Assembly (NCBI GenBank): GCA_963931165.1 | Contig: OZ006985.1 | Coordinates: 1,364,001-1,428,000 of the forward strand | Length of the DNA stretch: 64,000 nucleotides | Direction: 5' to 3' | Source: Ornithoclostridium sp944380285 | Lineage (GTDB): Bacteria > Bacillota > Clostridia > Christensenellales > UBA3700 | Part shown: one piece after another, positions 25,601-34,200 of the stretch | Layout of the letters: every line of letters starts with the position of its first letter | Numbering within the stretch: the stretch's first letter is position 1 | Program-made: the position numbers and the translations under genes | Notes under the pieces: model-generated | Database searches by the model: none | What the model saw: the letters and a program-made list of their open reading frames with translations, nothing else | What the model was told of the DNA's origin: nothing

Positions 25601-28600
25601 AATTGGTATCGCCGTGACGGCAGCGTCGCTCCGCCCAAATACGTCTCCTTCGTCGACAGCGGCAACTTTGTCGCCTGCGCGGAGACGGTGCGCGCATTTT
25701 GCGCGGCGATGGGCGGCGAAGAGGGCGAACGGCTTGCCGCCGAGCTCGTCGAAGGGGCGGATTTTGAGGTGTTTGCCGACAAGAAGAGGGGACTTTTCGT
25801 GCGCGGTATCGACGCGCGAACGGGCGCCGCGGACGGGCATTACGACCTGCTCGCGTCCGAGGCGCGGCTCGCGGTCGCGATAGCGTGCGCGCGGACATGT
25901 TCGTCTCGCGAGTGGACGTCGCTTGACGCAAGTCGGCTCGGCGCGCTGATGCCGGCGCTCGCGTCGTGGTCGGGGACGGCGTTCGAGTACCTGATGCCCG
26001 AGCTGTTCGTCACTGCGCCGACGGGGAGCGAACTTTGCCGTTCGGCGCGCCGTGCGCTGTTCAAGATGAGGCGGGTGCGCTGCCACGGCTTTTGGGGGAT
26101 CAGCGAGAGCGGCTACTTCGCGTTCGACAAGCAGGGCAACTATCAATACCGCGCGCACGGAATAGATGCGCTTGCGCTGTCGGGAGAGGGCAAACACAAA
26201 GTGATCGCGCCCTACGCCTCCGCGCTCGCCGCGACGATCTCGCCGCACGCCGCCGCAGCCGAACTGTCGCGGCTCGAAGACGCCGGCTATCTGGGGCGGC
26301 TCGGCTTTTACGAGGCGATAGACTTCTCTTGCGGCGAAAACGTCGTCTATTCTCACATGACCCACCACCAGGGGATGATCTTGGCGGCGCTGACCGAGGC
26401 GCTCGCGCCGGGGGCGATCAAATCGCTGTTCGCCGCATCGCCTCGCTTTGCGGCGATCGCAATGTTGATGTCCGCGCCCAAGAGCGACTGCAAAGCGGTC
26501 GCACGGATGAGGCAGCGCTTTGTCTCCTGCCGCGGGGCGGCGGACTACCGGCTCGAGCGCACGCCGTCCGAAATGCCGTCCGCGTGGGCGGCGAGCGGCG
26601 GGGAATACCGCGTAATGCTCGACGAGCGCGGCTGCGGCTTCGCGCAATTTTGCGAAGCGAGGATAGATGTCTTTCACGGCTGTCCCGAGAGCGACGAGGG
26701 TGCGTTCGGCGTCTTTATCGACGGCGAAGACGTCGTCTCGCCGACATATGCGCCGCTGCGCAAAGACCGCGGCGCAAAAGCCGTTTTCACGCCTTACGGC
26801 GCACATTACGAGTCGGGTGCGTGCACTCTCGACGTGACCGTCCCGACGGGGATAGGCGGCGAGGTGCGGAGCTATCGCGTCCGCAACGACGGCGCAAGTG
26901 CGAGGGAGTATCTGTTCGTGTTTTGCCGCCGGGTCGCGCTGATCGCGGACGGAGACTACCTCGCACATCCGGCGTTCAACGACATGTTCGTCGAGACCGA
27001 ATACTCGGACGGCGAGAGGGTGCTGACCGCGCGCCGAGTGCCGCGCGAGGGAACGGGCGGAATGTATGCCGCGCTCAAAATAGAGGGCGGCGCGGACGTC
27101 GTGCCCGACTGCGATTTCAGACATTTTCGCGATCTGTCCGAGGGTAAATACGCAAGGTGCACCGGCTTAGGGCGTACGCTTGCGCCGTGCATGGGGTTTT
27201 CGTGCAAGGTGACCGTCCCTCCCGGCGAAGAGGCGGAGGTCAAATTGACGTTGCTGTGCGCGCACGACAGGCAGTCTTTGGACTCCAAGCTGAGTGCGCT
27301 CGGCGAGGGTGCGAAACTGTCCGAGACGCGCGATCGAGGCGCGTTGTCCAAATACGTCGAAGGGGAGCGCGGCGCGGAGATCTTTTCCGACCTTGCGGCG
27401 AGGTTGGTATTTTTGCCCATGCCGTCCAAGGCGGTGAGGGCGCGTATGTCCGCGCGCGGACGCTCCGCCGAGATCGAGGAAGGCAAGCGCACCGTCATCG
27501 TCAAATACGGCGGCACACCCGACTTTGCCGCATACGTCAAGGCATGCACCGCCTGCGCGCTGGCGGGAGCGGACTTTTTGATGTGCGTGCTGTACAGAGA
27601 AGAGGACACATACGCCGCGCCGATACGGCGTGCTCTGATCGAAGAGAGCGGCATCTCCGACCTTGAAAGGCTGTCGTTCGTCAGGCTGATAGATGTGTCT
27701 GCGGACGGCGAGACGGAGCGCGGGCTGATCGCGGGCGCGTGCGTTGTAGCCGGCGAAGTGTACGCCGAGACGTTCTTGTCGGGCATGACGGCTGTCAAGT
27801 TGCCTACGCTCGGGCGGCGCGAACGCGCACCGCTCACGCCATGCGGCGCGGGAGGCTTCGATCCGTCGGGCGATTACGTCGTCGAGCGCCGCCCCAAAAA
27901 GCCGTATTCAAATGTGATAGATCTGCCGCGCGGCGGAGCGGTCGTCACCGAGACGGGCGGCGGCTTTCGCTGGTCGGGAAGCGCCTATTTCGGCAAGCTG
28001 AACGCATGGTTCAACGACGCCGCGCTCGATCCGCCGTGCGAAGAGCTGTTTGCGCTCTCGGGCGGCGGTGCGGTGAGGATAAACAGGCTTTGTGAGGGCG
28101 GATATGTCAAGCATTCGCCCGGTGCGACGGTGTTTTGCTCGCGCGTGGACGACGTCGATTGGGATGTCAAGACATGCGTGTTCGCCGATGGCAAAATGAC
28201 CGCGACATTGGTGCGCGCGGTCTCGGCGGATGAGCGCTCCAAGAACGCGTATTGGCGGATGTTGCCTTCGCTCGCTCCGCATGACGGAAGGGCGTTTTGC
28301 GCATGCGCGGCGAGGGACGGCGTCATAGAGGCGTTCAATTGCGCGACGGGCGAGAAGATGTATTTCGCGTGCGTCGGCGCAAAGTTCAAGTGCTCGACCG
28401 ACGCCGGGGCGTCGCGGCTGTCGCATGGGCTGAGTCTCGGCGCAAAGACGCCCTATCCCGCCGCGGCGTTCGAGATAGAGACCGAAAGAGAGCGCGAGAG
28501 CGTGTTTGCGGTCGTAATGAGCGCGGACGAAGAGGCGTTGAGGGCGCTGACGCTCGGCGACGTGTCGAGCGGCTGTCGTGGGACGGAGGAGTTTTTCCGC

Positions 28601-30058
28601 TCGCTCAACGCAGTGACGGTCGACAGCGGAGAGCGGCTTTTCGACGACTTTTTCAACCGCTGGCTGTGCACGCAGTTGTATTCGTCGCGGCTGTTCGGCA
28701 GATGCGGCTACTATCAGGCGGGCGGCGCGATAGGCGCGCGCGACATCTTGCAGGACGCGCTCGCGATAATTCCGACCGATCCCGAGAGGGCGAAGAGCGT
28801 CTTTCTCGACGTGTGTGCGCATCAATATCTCGAAGGGGACGTGATGCATTGGTGGCATCCTCCGCGAACAGGGGTGAGGACGAGGATATCGGACGACAAG
28901 CTGTTTTTGCCGCTGTTCGCCGCGCGGTGGGTGGCGGTGACGGGAGACGCGTCGCTACTCGAAGAGCGCGTTCCCTATTTGAGTTCGCCTCCGCTCGTAG
29001 GGATCGCCGAGGCGAGGTACGAAACGCCCAAGCCGAGCAAAGAGGGTACGGTGCAAGAGCATTGCGAAAGGGCGATCGAAAACGCGCTTGCGCGGAAGGG
29101 GGAGCACGGATTGCTTAAAATAGGGTGCGGAGACTGGAACGACGCGCTCAACGCGATCGGCACGCGCGATAGGGGCGAAAGCGTATGGCTGACGATGTTC
29201 GCGGTGCGCGTATTGCGCGATTTTGCGGCGGCGGTGGGCTACGAAAAGGGGCAGCGCCATCTCAAAGAGGCGGAATCGCTCGCTGCGGCGGCGGCAAAGA
29301 CTTTCGACGGCGAAAAGTTCGCGAGGGCATTCACCGACGACGGCGTATGGCTGGGGACGGGCGAGGGCAATTGCGCTCTCGATCTCATCTGTCAGGCATG
29401 GGCGCAGCTTGCAAAGATAGGCGACGAAGATATGCGCCGCCGCGCGCTTGACAGCGCCGCAAAGCTGTACGATAAAGAGTTCGGGCTCGTCAAGCTGTTC
29501 GATCCGCCCTTCGAGCCGAGTGACCGCGTCGGCTATATCGGCGCCTATCCCAAAGGCGTGCGTGAAAACGGCGGACAATACACGCACGCGGCTGTCTGGT
29601 ATTTGATCGCGCTGTTCGACTCCGGCAGATATGACGAAGCAAAGCGGCTGATGTTCGACATCTGTCCGTCGACGGCGGCGGCAAGATACGGGGATATACG
29701 CGGGGGCGAGCCTTACGTCGTCGCCGCGGACGTCTATTCCGCCGAGGGCAGGCGCGGCGAGAGCGGCTGGACGTGGTACACCGGCAGCGCGGGCTGGCTG
29801 TACACCGCGATCGTCGAGAAAGCGCTCGGCATCACGATGTCGCGGGGGCTGGTGCGCATAGGTAAACCGCGCGGTTTTGATGCGCAAAGACTCAAAGTGA
29901 CGTTGAAGATCGGCGGTACGACCTACAAGATCTCATATCAAAGAGGGGACGGCGACTATATCCGCTCGGGAGAGTTGAACTATCTCAACTGCACCGAGTT
30001 TCGTCCGGACGGGAAAAGGGACGAGGTAGAACTTGTCAGGGTATACCGCGGCGACTGA
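22697..30058 (+). CDS. Cyclic beta-1,2-glucan synthase-like GT84-GH94 megaenzyme
   Basis: A 2453-residue membrane enzyme resembling NdvB/ChvB. In order: an N-terminal helix (1-22), a membrane block near 352-400, a GT84-type glycosyltransferase with VRYVIVVDEDDLLAPG (about 543-558), further membrane segments near 695-745 and 830-870, and a glycoamylase-like domain (about 895-1230, including YPPVGHSATVSPTDLG and MTHHQGM). The GH94 domain then has FNRWLCTQLYSSRLFGR, GARDILQD, CGDWNDALN (D2146-D2149) and GWTWYTGSAGW. Such enzymes build, cyclise and trim beta-1,2-glucans. It starts with GTG after GGAGG at 7 bases. Whether a monoderm exports the product is unknown. Confidence 0.9.
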   Translation: MVYAILALLVLIFVTLAAYALASPGRKRGRSFGELTPAAVDELALELRATVAGGAAPSRATYAFAAARAYRRIVAADRAGIALEECEKVFAEKYHTLRARLNRGFGALAALPHTDGEARIFTLATAILSSAELCSDADKLQKTLLRFVSRTPLDHAEVVALPLAIEAAGMRLWADVARRLVVLSKSREAAQSDVVPDRRRAKKDGYVYYFVKSGKRVDPRYAEGREFDRGGACVAFAAETAGYAEKTERILALLTTSREALDAEFSASICPGAAAAARDAAFAATDVGSKLAYFAAAATIASRLGTSERAVIEAAVALGEDRGVHFGTYLFERHDLLRAKLLGKRPKRSHAGRNTVLFASAVFCSSAALGALAAVFSGGVAAAVAVAICCFFAFFPVCDRAARVVAARLCIRRPCPRLTCPRDESCRTELVMPVFLKGEKEARQVADRLLSIAAVNDREFCSYLLLCDFAPSDAEWDGSDDGLLSVLEEYEKRGLKIAVRRRVRERGRWRARDRKRGAIADYNAARMSGCDGAFVKLSPSDGRVRYVIVVDEDDLLAPGAVGEAMDALRHPLAAKYDLLAFGAYADGGRARTAYALDNSGGGVAYAGHSDIFFDLAGTAVFCGKGIYRLDNFARKTAALEGKRLLSHDIAEGAVMNTGAADVAVSEIPPECPSADAARAARWRRGDLMLLPLLGGTVKDRAYAYVILSNAIAALAPIAAFALVAAFFATGSAVLGIAAALAVFASPAARIAESALTSKGRRAAAVLCEAARTVVGAMIDLALLPMRAANCALTALSTALFALFAPHRLCEWKTFASSESESAAAFARVALPGAVLAAVFAAVFWRGFAFSMWAAAYLAAAAAMFSRAFVPTATVRKANERDERRLRKYVARTYEYFKALDGFLPCDNIQIYPPVGHSATVSPTDLGFWLIADVCAAKCGLIAEDEAYAKVVSKLTRVVGLPKRSGHLYNWYRRDGSVAPPKYVSFVDSGNFVACAETVRAFCAAMGGEEGERLAAELVEGADFEVFADKKRGLFVRGIDARTGAADGHYDLLASEARLAVAIACARTCSSREWTSLDASRLGALMPALASWSGTAFEYLMPELFVTAPTGSELCRSARRALFKMRRVRCHGFWGISESGYFAFDKQGNYQYRAHGIDALALSGEGKHKVIAPYASALAATISPHAAAAELSRLEDAGYLGRLGFYEAIDFSCGENVVYSHMTHHQGMILAALTEALAPGAIKSLFAASPRFAAIAMLMSAPKSDCKAVARMRQRFVSCRGAADYRLERTPSEMPSAWAASGGEYRVMLDERGCGFAQFCEARIDVFHGCPESDEGAFGVFIDGEDVVSPTYAPLRKDRGAKAVFTPYGAHYESGACTLDVTVPTGIGGEVRSYRVRNDGASAREYLFVFCRRVALIADGDYLAHPAFNDMFVETEYSDGERVLTARRVPREGTGGMYAALKIEGGADVVPDCDFRHFRDLSEGKYARCTGLGRTLAPCMGFSCKVTVPPGEEAEVKLTLLCAHDRQSLDSKLSALGEGAKLSETRDRGALSKYVEGERGAEIFSDLAARLVFLPMPSKAVRARMSARGRSAEIEEGKRTVIVKYGGTPDFAAYVKACTACALAGADFLMCVLYREEDTYAAPIRRALIEESGISDLERLSFVRLIDVSADGETERGLIAGACVVAGEVYAETFLSGMTAVKLPTLGRRERAPLTPCGAGGFDPSGDYVVERRPKKPYSNVIDLPRGGAVVTETGGGFRWSGSAYFGKLNAWFNDAALDPPCEELFALSGGGAVRINRLCEGGYVKHSPGATVFCSRVDDVDWDVKTCVFADGKMTATLVRAVSADERSKNAYWRMLPSLAPHDGRAFCACAARDGVIEAFNCATGEKMYFACVGAKFKCSTDAGASRLSHGLSLGAKTPYPAAAFEIETERERESVFAVVMSADEEALRALTLGDVSSGCRGTEEFFRSLNAVTVDSGERLFDDFFNRWLCTQLYSSRLFGRCGYYQAGGAIGARDILQDALAIIPTDPERAKSVFLDVCAHQYLEGDVMHWWHPPRTGVRTRISDDKLFLPLFAARWVAVTGDASLLEERVPYLSSPPLVGIAEARYETPKPSKEGTVQEHCERAIENALARKGEHGLLKIGCGDWNDALNAIGTRDRGESVWLTMFAVRVLRDFAAAVGYEKGQRHLKEAESLAAAAAKTFDGEKFARAFTDDGVWLGTGEGNCALDLICQAWAQLAKIGDEDMRRRALDSAAKLYDKEFGLVKLFDPPFEPSDRVGYIGAYPKGVRENGGQYTHAAVWYLIALFDSGRYDEAKRLMFDICPSTAAARYGDIRGGEPYVVAADVYSAEGRRGESGWTWYTGSAGWLYTAIVEKALGITMSRGLVRIGKPRGFDAQRLKVTLKIGGTTYKISYQRGDGDYIRSGELNYLNCTEFRPDGKRDEVELVRVYRGD

Positions 30059-30255
30059 GGGCGGCACAAAAGACATCCCGAGCCGCAAAGCAAAAATCGA
30101 GCAAAGACAGGCAGAGGTTGCCGCGTGCAAGTGCGCAAAGAACGTTGTAAATCGTTTGTCATGACTGTCAAAAGGCAGACGCGCAAAAGACAGAGGAACG
30201 ATTTGAAGAGGGCGGACAAAAGCGGAGACGCGGCATAGCGCGCCTCCGCACAAAT

Positions 30256-30927
30256 TCAGCCGCGCGGCTGATTGGGGCAACGCGGCTCAACGCCCATCTC
30301 CTGCGGATAGAGCGGCAGATCGGTCACTCCGCCGCACACCTGTTCGGTGAACTCGCGGCAGGGCGGGATATAGCAATAGCCATAGCTGGGGACGAGCAGT
30401 TCGACCGGCATCGTCACTTTGAGGATGGTCGTCACGCACGCGGTGACGACGAAGGTGTTGCCCGAGGTATAGACGCCTTTGGGCGAGACCATGCCGGCGG
30501 TGCAGCGGACGGAATAGGGGATCACGGACGGCGCTGAGACATGCATGATGACGTCGCGCGACAGATTGATGACCGCATTGCCCGTGCCGGTCACGCCGTA
30601 GGCGTCGGTGAAGACGACTTGGACGGGCACGCCGATCGTGCAGGTGATGCGCGCATAGCAAGGCGCGTCGGGCAGTTCGGTGACGACGAGGTCGGACACG
30701 ATCGCCTCGGTCGAAGAGGAGCGCGCGCTGACGAATCTGTACGGTTCGGTCAGCCCCGGGGTGACGTCCGTCAACGTCAGCGAAAGGTCGGTGAGGCTGT
30801 CTTGGCGCATGCATGCGTCAAAGACCTTTTCCGCCTGGATGCAAACCTTTTCGCAAAGACCGGCGGTCGCGTTGCCCCTGATCGGACCGGGGATCTTATC
30901 CGATTTGCAGTTGTTAGAAAATGACAT
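30256..30927 (-). CDS. Cysteine-rich protein, possibly SPOCS/DUF3794-like spore-coat type
   Basis: A 223-residue beta-rich protein with about a dozen cysteines and no membrane segment. The start KVCIQAEKVFDACMRQDSLTDL resembles the opening of SPOCS (DUF3794) domain proteins, several of which are coat or SpoIVA-interacting proteins of clostridia. Two similar strand-rich halves follow (CYARITCTIGVPVQVVF and VRCTAGMVSPKGVY), then a proline- and cysteine-rich end. The ATG at 30927 is chosen over one 14 codons upstream because AGGAGG lies 10 bases before it. Expression during sporulation is inferred, not shown. Confidence 0.55.
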   Translation of the reverse strand: MSFSNNCKSDKIPGPIRGNATAGLCEKVCIQAEKVFDACMRQDSLTDLSLTLTDVTPGLTEPYRFVSARSSSTEAIVSDLVVTELPDAPCYARITCTIGVPVQVVFTDAYGVTGTGNAVINLSRDVIMHVSAPSVIPYSVRCTAGMVSPKGVYTSGNTFVVTACVTTILKVTMPVELLVPSYGYCYIPPCREFTEQVCGGVTDLPLYPQEMGVEPRCPNQPRG

Positions 30928-31331
30928 ATATGTATTCCTCCTTAACGCCGAAAGTTGCATTTTTTGCACTCTTACGGCAGCTATACATTGATATGCGGAC
31001 GGCTTGATTTTTGCGACAACGCCCTCAAATTGCTCTCAAATAGCCAAAATATCATAATAATAAACGGCAAAACAGTACAAAAATTATTCTATATGTTCGA
31101 TAAAGGTCAAATGTGTACAAATTTTAAAATATTGCAAAAAAATAACATAGCGAGATATATCCGATTTGCATCGAATGGCTCTCCCGTATTCATGGTATGC
31201 AGCTGTACTAAACGGTGTGAGCGCTGCTTGGGCAAACTCGCGCAAGAGAGAGGGATAGGGATCGATCGCGACTGTCCGAGCGATTGCCTGCGGCTGCCAA
31301 AATACGGCTTGACGCCACTGCGTGTGAGAGG
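30928..31331. other. AT-rich intergenic region between divergent genes
   Basis: About 400 bases with no supportable gene. The centre (31000-31180) is much richer in A and T than the surroundings and has several AAATATT-like runs. The right edge holds the metallophosphoesterase promoter. A clear promoter for the minus-strand gene was not found, as expected if a sporulation sigma factor reads it. Confidence 0.5.
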
Positions 31332-31360
31332 TTGCAAACTTTTCTCGGATGAGTTATAAT
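31332..31360 (+). promoter_or_regulatory. Promoter placing the transcription start at the metallophosphoesterase ATG
   Basis: TTGCAA and TATAAT are separated by 17 bases. The -10 ends 6 bases before the ATG at 31367, so the message should be leaderless. No Shine-Dalgarno is present. Confidence 0.8.
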
Positions 31361-31366
31361 TGTGCC

Positions 31367-32059
31367 ATGAAAGTTTTTGCGATCAGCGACCTGCATCTCG
31401 ACAGCACCCTGTCAAAGCCGATGGACATTTTCGGCCCCGGCTGGGAAGGGCATTGGGACAAGATACGCGACGATTGGCGCTCCAAGGTGGGCGCCGACGA
31501 CGTCGTCTTGCTTGCCGGCGATCTCTCGTGGGCAATGTCGCTGGACGAGGCTTTGCCCGACATCGCCGAGGTGGGGGAGCTGCCCGGTGTCAAGTTTATC
31601 TTGCGAGGCAACCACGACTATTGGTGGAGCGCGATCGGCAAGGTCAGACAGTCGTTGCCCGAAGGGATGCATGCCGTTCAAAACGACTGCATACGCTGCG
31701 GCAAGCTGCTTGTCTGCGGCAGCCGCCTTTGGACGATCGGCTCTTCGGCGGAAGAGGACGTCAAGATCGCCGAAAGGGAGTTTTTGCGCCTAACGCTCAG
31801 TCTCGACGCGATGCGCAAGATGAGGGAAGAGGGCGACAAAGTGGTCGTGATGACCCACTATCCGCCGTTCGACGCGACATTTGCGGACAATCGCTTTACA
31901 GACTTGATCGCTACTTATGCGCCCGACGCGGTCGTGTACGGGCATCTGCACGGCAAAGACGCACGCGCGCGCCTCGTCGTAGACAAAAGGGGGATACCTT
32001 ACTACCTGACTTCGTGCGATCTTGTCGGCAACAAATTGGTGGACATACTCGAGGTTTGA
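31367..32059 (+). CDS. Calcineurin-like metallophosphoesterase
   Basis: A 230-residue cytosolic two-metal phosphoesterase. All family motifs are visible: SDLHLD at the N-terminus, AGDLSWAM, RGNHDYWW near residue 79, MTHYPPF and YGHLHGK at the end. Family members cut phosphomonoesters, phosphodiesters or nucleotides; the substrate is unknown. The start at 31367 (MKVFAISDLHLD) fits the motif position. An in-frame ATG 6 codons upstream lies before the -10 box and cannot be in the predicted transcript. A terminator follows at 32093. Confidence 0.9.
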   Translation: MKVFAISDLHLDSTLSKPMDIFGPGWEGHWDKIRDDWRSKVGADDVVLLAGDLSWAMSLDEALPDIAEVGELPGVKFILRGNHDYWWSAIGKVRQSLPEGMHAVQNDCIRCGKLLVCGSRLWTIGSSAEEDVKIAEREFLRLTLSLDAMRKMREEGDKVVVMTHYPPFDATFADNRFTDLIATYAPDAVVYGHLHGKDARARLVVDKRGIPYYLTSCDLVGNKLVDILEV

Positions 32060-32092
32060 CGGCGTATATTATCGAAAAAATACAAACTGTCG

Positions 32093-32121
32093 CGGAGCGC
32101 GGATGCGCTCCGTTTTGTTTT
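32093..32121 (+). terminator. Intrinsic terminator after the metallophosphoesterase gene
   Basis: An 8-bp stem CGGAGCGC / GCGCTCCG with a 4-base loop, followed by TTTTGTTTT. Confidence 0.88.
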
Positions 32122-32542
32122 AACGGTCTTCGATCGCGCACGGCAGGGACGGCGTACCTCGGCAAACGCCGGCGGCTTCATGAGGTCGCTTTTGTGTTCG
32201 AGATTTTTTCAAAGTATGCACATATGCGCAGGGAAGACTATCCCCGGCAGAAGGGCAGGCTGCCGGACCACGAACGTTTGAGGGCGCGGACGGGTGCTTT
32301 TATATGTACGGGCGCTGTTCGCGCGAACGGAATGAGCGCACCGGGCAGGGACAGCTTTCCCCGGGGTGGAGCAGAGGCGGCTGCGGCGGGTGTGTTTTGA
32401 TGCAGTTTCGTGCGCAAAACAGGGAAGAGGTCGCGCGCTTGGGCGTTTGTTGTCCGCCGAGCGGCAAAAAGAGGGAATATTTGATGACCATAAGGCATAT
32501 ACGAGCCGGCTGAACGCGAAATTTCAAAAAATATAGGGAGAG
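32122..32542. other. Intergenic stretch without a recognisable gene
   Basis: Open frames exist on both strands but none resembles a protein or has a good ribosome site. No strong hairpin or promoter was seen. Confidence 0.45.
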
Positions 32543-32572
32543 TTTTCCACAGCTTTCTCCACTTTATCCACA
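32543..32572 (+). promoter_or_regulatory. Small cluster of DnaA-box-like sequences upstream of mraZ
   Basis: Three adjacent 9-mers: TTTTCCACA (32543), TTCTCCACT (32555) and TTATCCACA (32564). The last equals the consensus DnaA box and the first differs by one base. An AT-rich stretch of about 60 bases follows. Confidence 0.6.
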
Positions 32573-32714
32573 ATCGCCGATTTTCGGTTAATTTTTATTA
32601 TTTTCCATTAAATAAAAAGTTTTACGCACGCGAGACGCCGCATTTTCGCCGATGTTGCGTGTAGCCAAAAAAGTGCGATGAAATAAGGAATATGAACAAG
32701 TGTTTGCTTTTTCG

Positions 32715-32739
32715 TGGAAAAAATTGGAAATTTGTGGTT
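32715..32739 (+). promoter_or_regulatory. MraZ-box-like direct repeats
   Basis: TGGAA, TGGAA and TGGTT begin at 32715, 32725 and 32735, exactly 10 bases apart. The last touches the -35 box of the mraZ promoter. Known MraZ sites are TGGGN repeats with 5-base spacers in the same place, so this is the likely autoregulatory operator. Confidence 0.75.
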
Positions 32740-32766
32740 GACATAAACGGTAACCTATTGTACAAT
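32738..32766 (+). promoter_or_regulatory. dcw cluster promoter upstream of mraZ
   Basis: TTGACA and TACAAT are separated by 17 bases. Confidence 0.88.
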
Positions 32767-32798
32767 AGAGGTACGAACGAACAAGGAGGCACAATTCG

Positions 32799-33248
32799 AT
32801 GGTACTCGGCGGCACAGTCGATCTTCAAATCGATGACAAGGGCAGGATCCGGATCCCCGGCAAATTCCGTCCCTTCTTTGCCGACTGCAAGCAGATATTC
32901 TTGCAGAAGGGCAATGGCTGCCTCGAACTCATCAAGGACTCCAAGTACAACGAGGTGATGGGCAAGCTGTCCTCCGTCTCGATGATGGGAGGCGGTCCGC
33001 TGTATGAGGCGTTCGTTCTCTATTCTTCGTCGACGTCCGCGATCAACGAGGACTCGCAGGGCAGGTTCACCATCCCCGCGGCGATGAAGGAGTTCGCTCA
33101 CATCGCCAAAGACGTGAGGTTTGTCGGTCTGTTCGACAGGTTGCAGATCTGGGACAGAGACACGTTCGTCTCGAGGTTCGAGCAGAGCGGCGACAGCTAC
33201 AACAAGGCTCTTGCCGAGATAGACAAGCTGCTCAACGGTCATGACTGA
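32799..33248 (+). CDS. mraZ: Transcriptional regulator MraZ
   Basis: MraZ is a small DNA-binding protein that forms rings and represses or tunes the dcw operon it heads. The 149 residues contain two AbrB-like halves. The first is DLQIDDKGRIRIPGKFRPFF and the second is SAINEDSQGRFTIPAAMKEFA, each carrying the conserved DxxGRxxIP motif. AAGGAGG lies 11 bases before the start. The stop overlaps the rsmH start by 8 bases. The upstream 10-base repeats fit autoregulation. Confidence 0.95.
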   Translation: MVLGGTVDLQIDDKGRIRIPGKFRPFFADCKQIFLQKGNGCLELIKDSKYNEVMGKLSSVSMMGGGPLYEAFVLYSSSTSAINEDSQGRFTIPAAMKEFAHIAKDVRFVGLFDRLQIWDRDTFVSRFEQSGDSYNKALAEIDKLLNGHD

Positions 33249-34182
33249 GTTCGCCCACATCCCGGTGATGCTCCGCGAATGTATCGAGGGGCTGGCGATC
33301 AAGGGTGACGGGATATATGTCGACTGTACGCTGGGAGGCGCGGGACACAGCTTGGAGATAGCGTCGAGATTGACGACGGGCAAGCTGATCGCCTTCGACA
33401 AGGACGCGGATGCGATCGCGTTCGCAAAGCAGAGGCTGGCGCCGTACGCGGAGAGGGTGACTCTTCTCAAAGACGACTTCAAGCGGGCGCCGAGCAGGCT
33501 CAAAGACGCAGGGATAACGCAGCTTGACGGAGTGCTGATGGACTTGGGGGTGTCGTCCTATCAGCTGGACAGTGCGGAGAGAGGGTTTTCGTACAACGCG
33601 GACGCGCCTCTCGACATGAGGATGGACAAGGATCAATACCTGACGGCGTTCAACGTCGTCAACGAATACCCCGAGCAGCGGCTTGCGGACATCATCTTCG
33701 AATACGGAGAAGAGAGGTACGCGAGGCGGATAGCGAGGGAGATCGTCAAGGTGAGACAGACCGAGACGATAGCGACAACGGCGCAACTTGCAGAGATAAC
33801 GGAAAGGTGCTATCCGCCCAAGGAGAGAAAGGGCAGAGCGAGCACTTGCAAAAGGACCTTTCAGGCGATAAGGATCGAGGTCAACGGCGAGCTCGACGGC
33901 TTGAAAGAGACGATCGAACAATTGGCATTGATGCTGAGACCGGGCGGAAGGATATGCGTGATATCGTTCCATTCGCTCGAAGACAGGGCGGTCAAGACGG
34001 CGTTCAAATTTCTCGAAGCCGACTGCATATGTCCGCCGAGGCAGCCGATATGCACATGCGGCAAGAAGAGAGAGGTCAAGATCTTGACAAAAAAACCTCT
34101 TGTCGCAAGCGAAGAAGAGAGAGAAAGCAATTCGCGCTCACAGAGCGCAAAACTCAGGATCGCGGAGAGGATCCGAGCATAG
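33241..34182 (+). CDS. rsmH: 16S rRNA (cytosine(1402)-N(4))-methyltransferase
   Basis: RsmH methylates C1402 in the decoding centre of 16S rRNA using S-adenosylmethionine. The 313 residues show HIPVMLRECIEGL, the SAM-binding DCTLGGAGHS near residue 24, MDLGVSSYQLD near 101, RGFSYNADAPLDMRMD and the late ISFHSLEDRAVK. The C-terminus SNSRSQSAKLRIAERI is standard. It is translationally coupled to mraZ. Confidence 0.96.
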   Translation: MTEFAHIPVMLRECIEGLAIKGDGIYVDCTLGGAGHSLEIASRLTTGKLIAFDKDADAIAFAKQRLAPYAERVTLLKDDFKRAPSRLKDAGITQLDGVLMDLGVSSYQLDSAERGFSYNADAPLDMRMDKDQYLTAFNVVNEYPEQRLADIIFEYGEERYARRIAREIVKVRQTETIATTAQLAEITERCYPPKERKGRASTCKRTFQAIRIEVNGELDGLKETIEQLALMLRPGGRICVISFHSLEDRAVKTAFKFLEADCICPPRQPICTCGKKREVKILTKKPLVASEEERESNSRSQSAKLRIAERIRA

Positions 34183-34200
34183 GAAGAAGGAGAGAGCCAT

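Noticed and set aside
31118..31366. A gene upstream of the metallophosphoesterase in the AT-rich gap.
   Set aside because: The frame has no ribosome site and unusual composition, and it crosses the promoter of the next gene.
32543..32640. Chromosomal replication origin.
   Set aside because: There is only one perfect DnaA box and no dnaA, dnaN, rpmH or gidA neighbour. It is kept as a small DnaA-box cluster.
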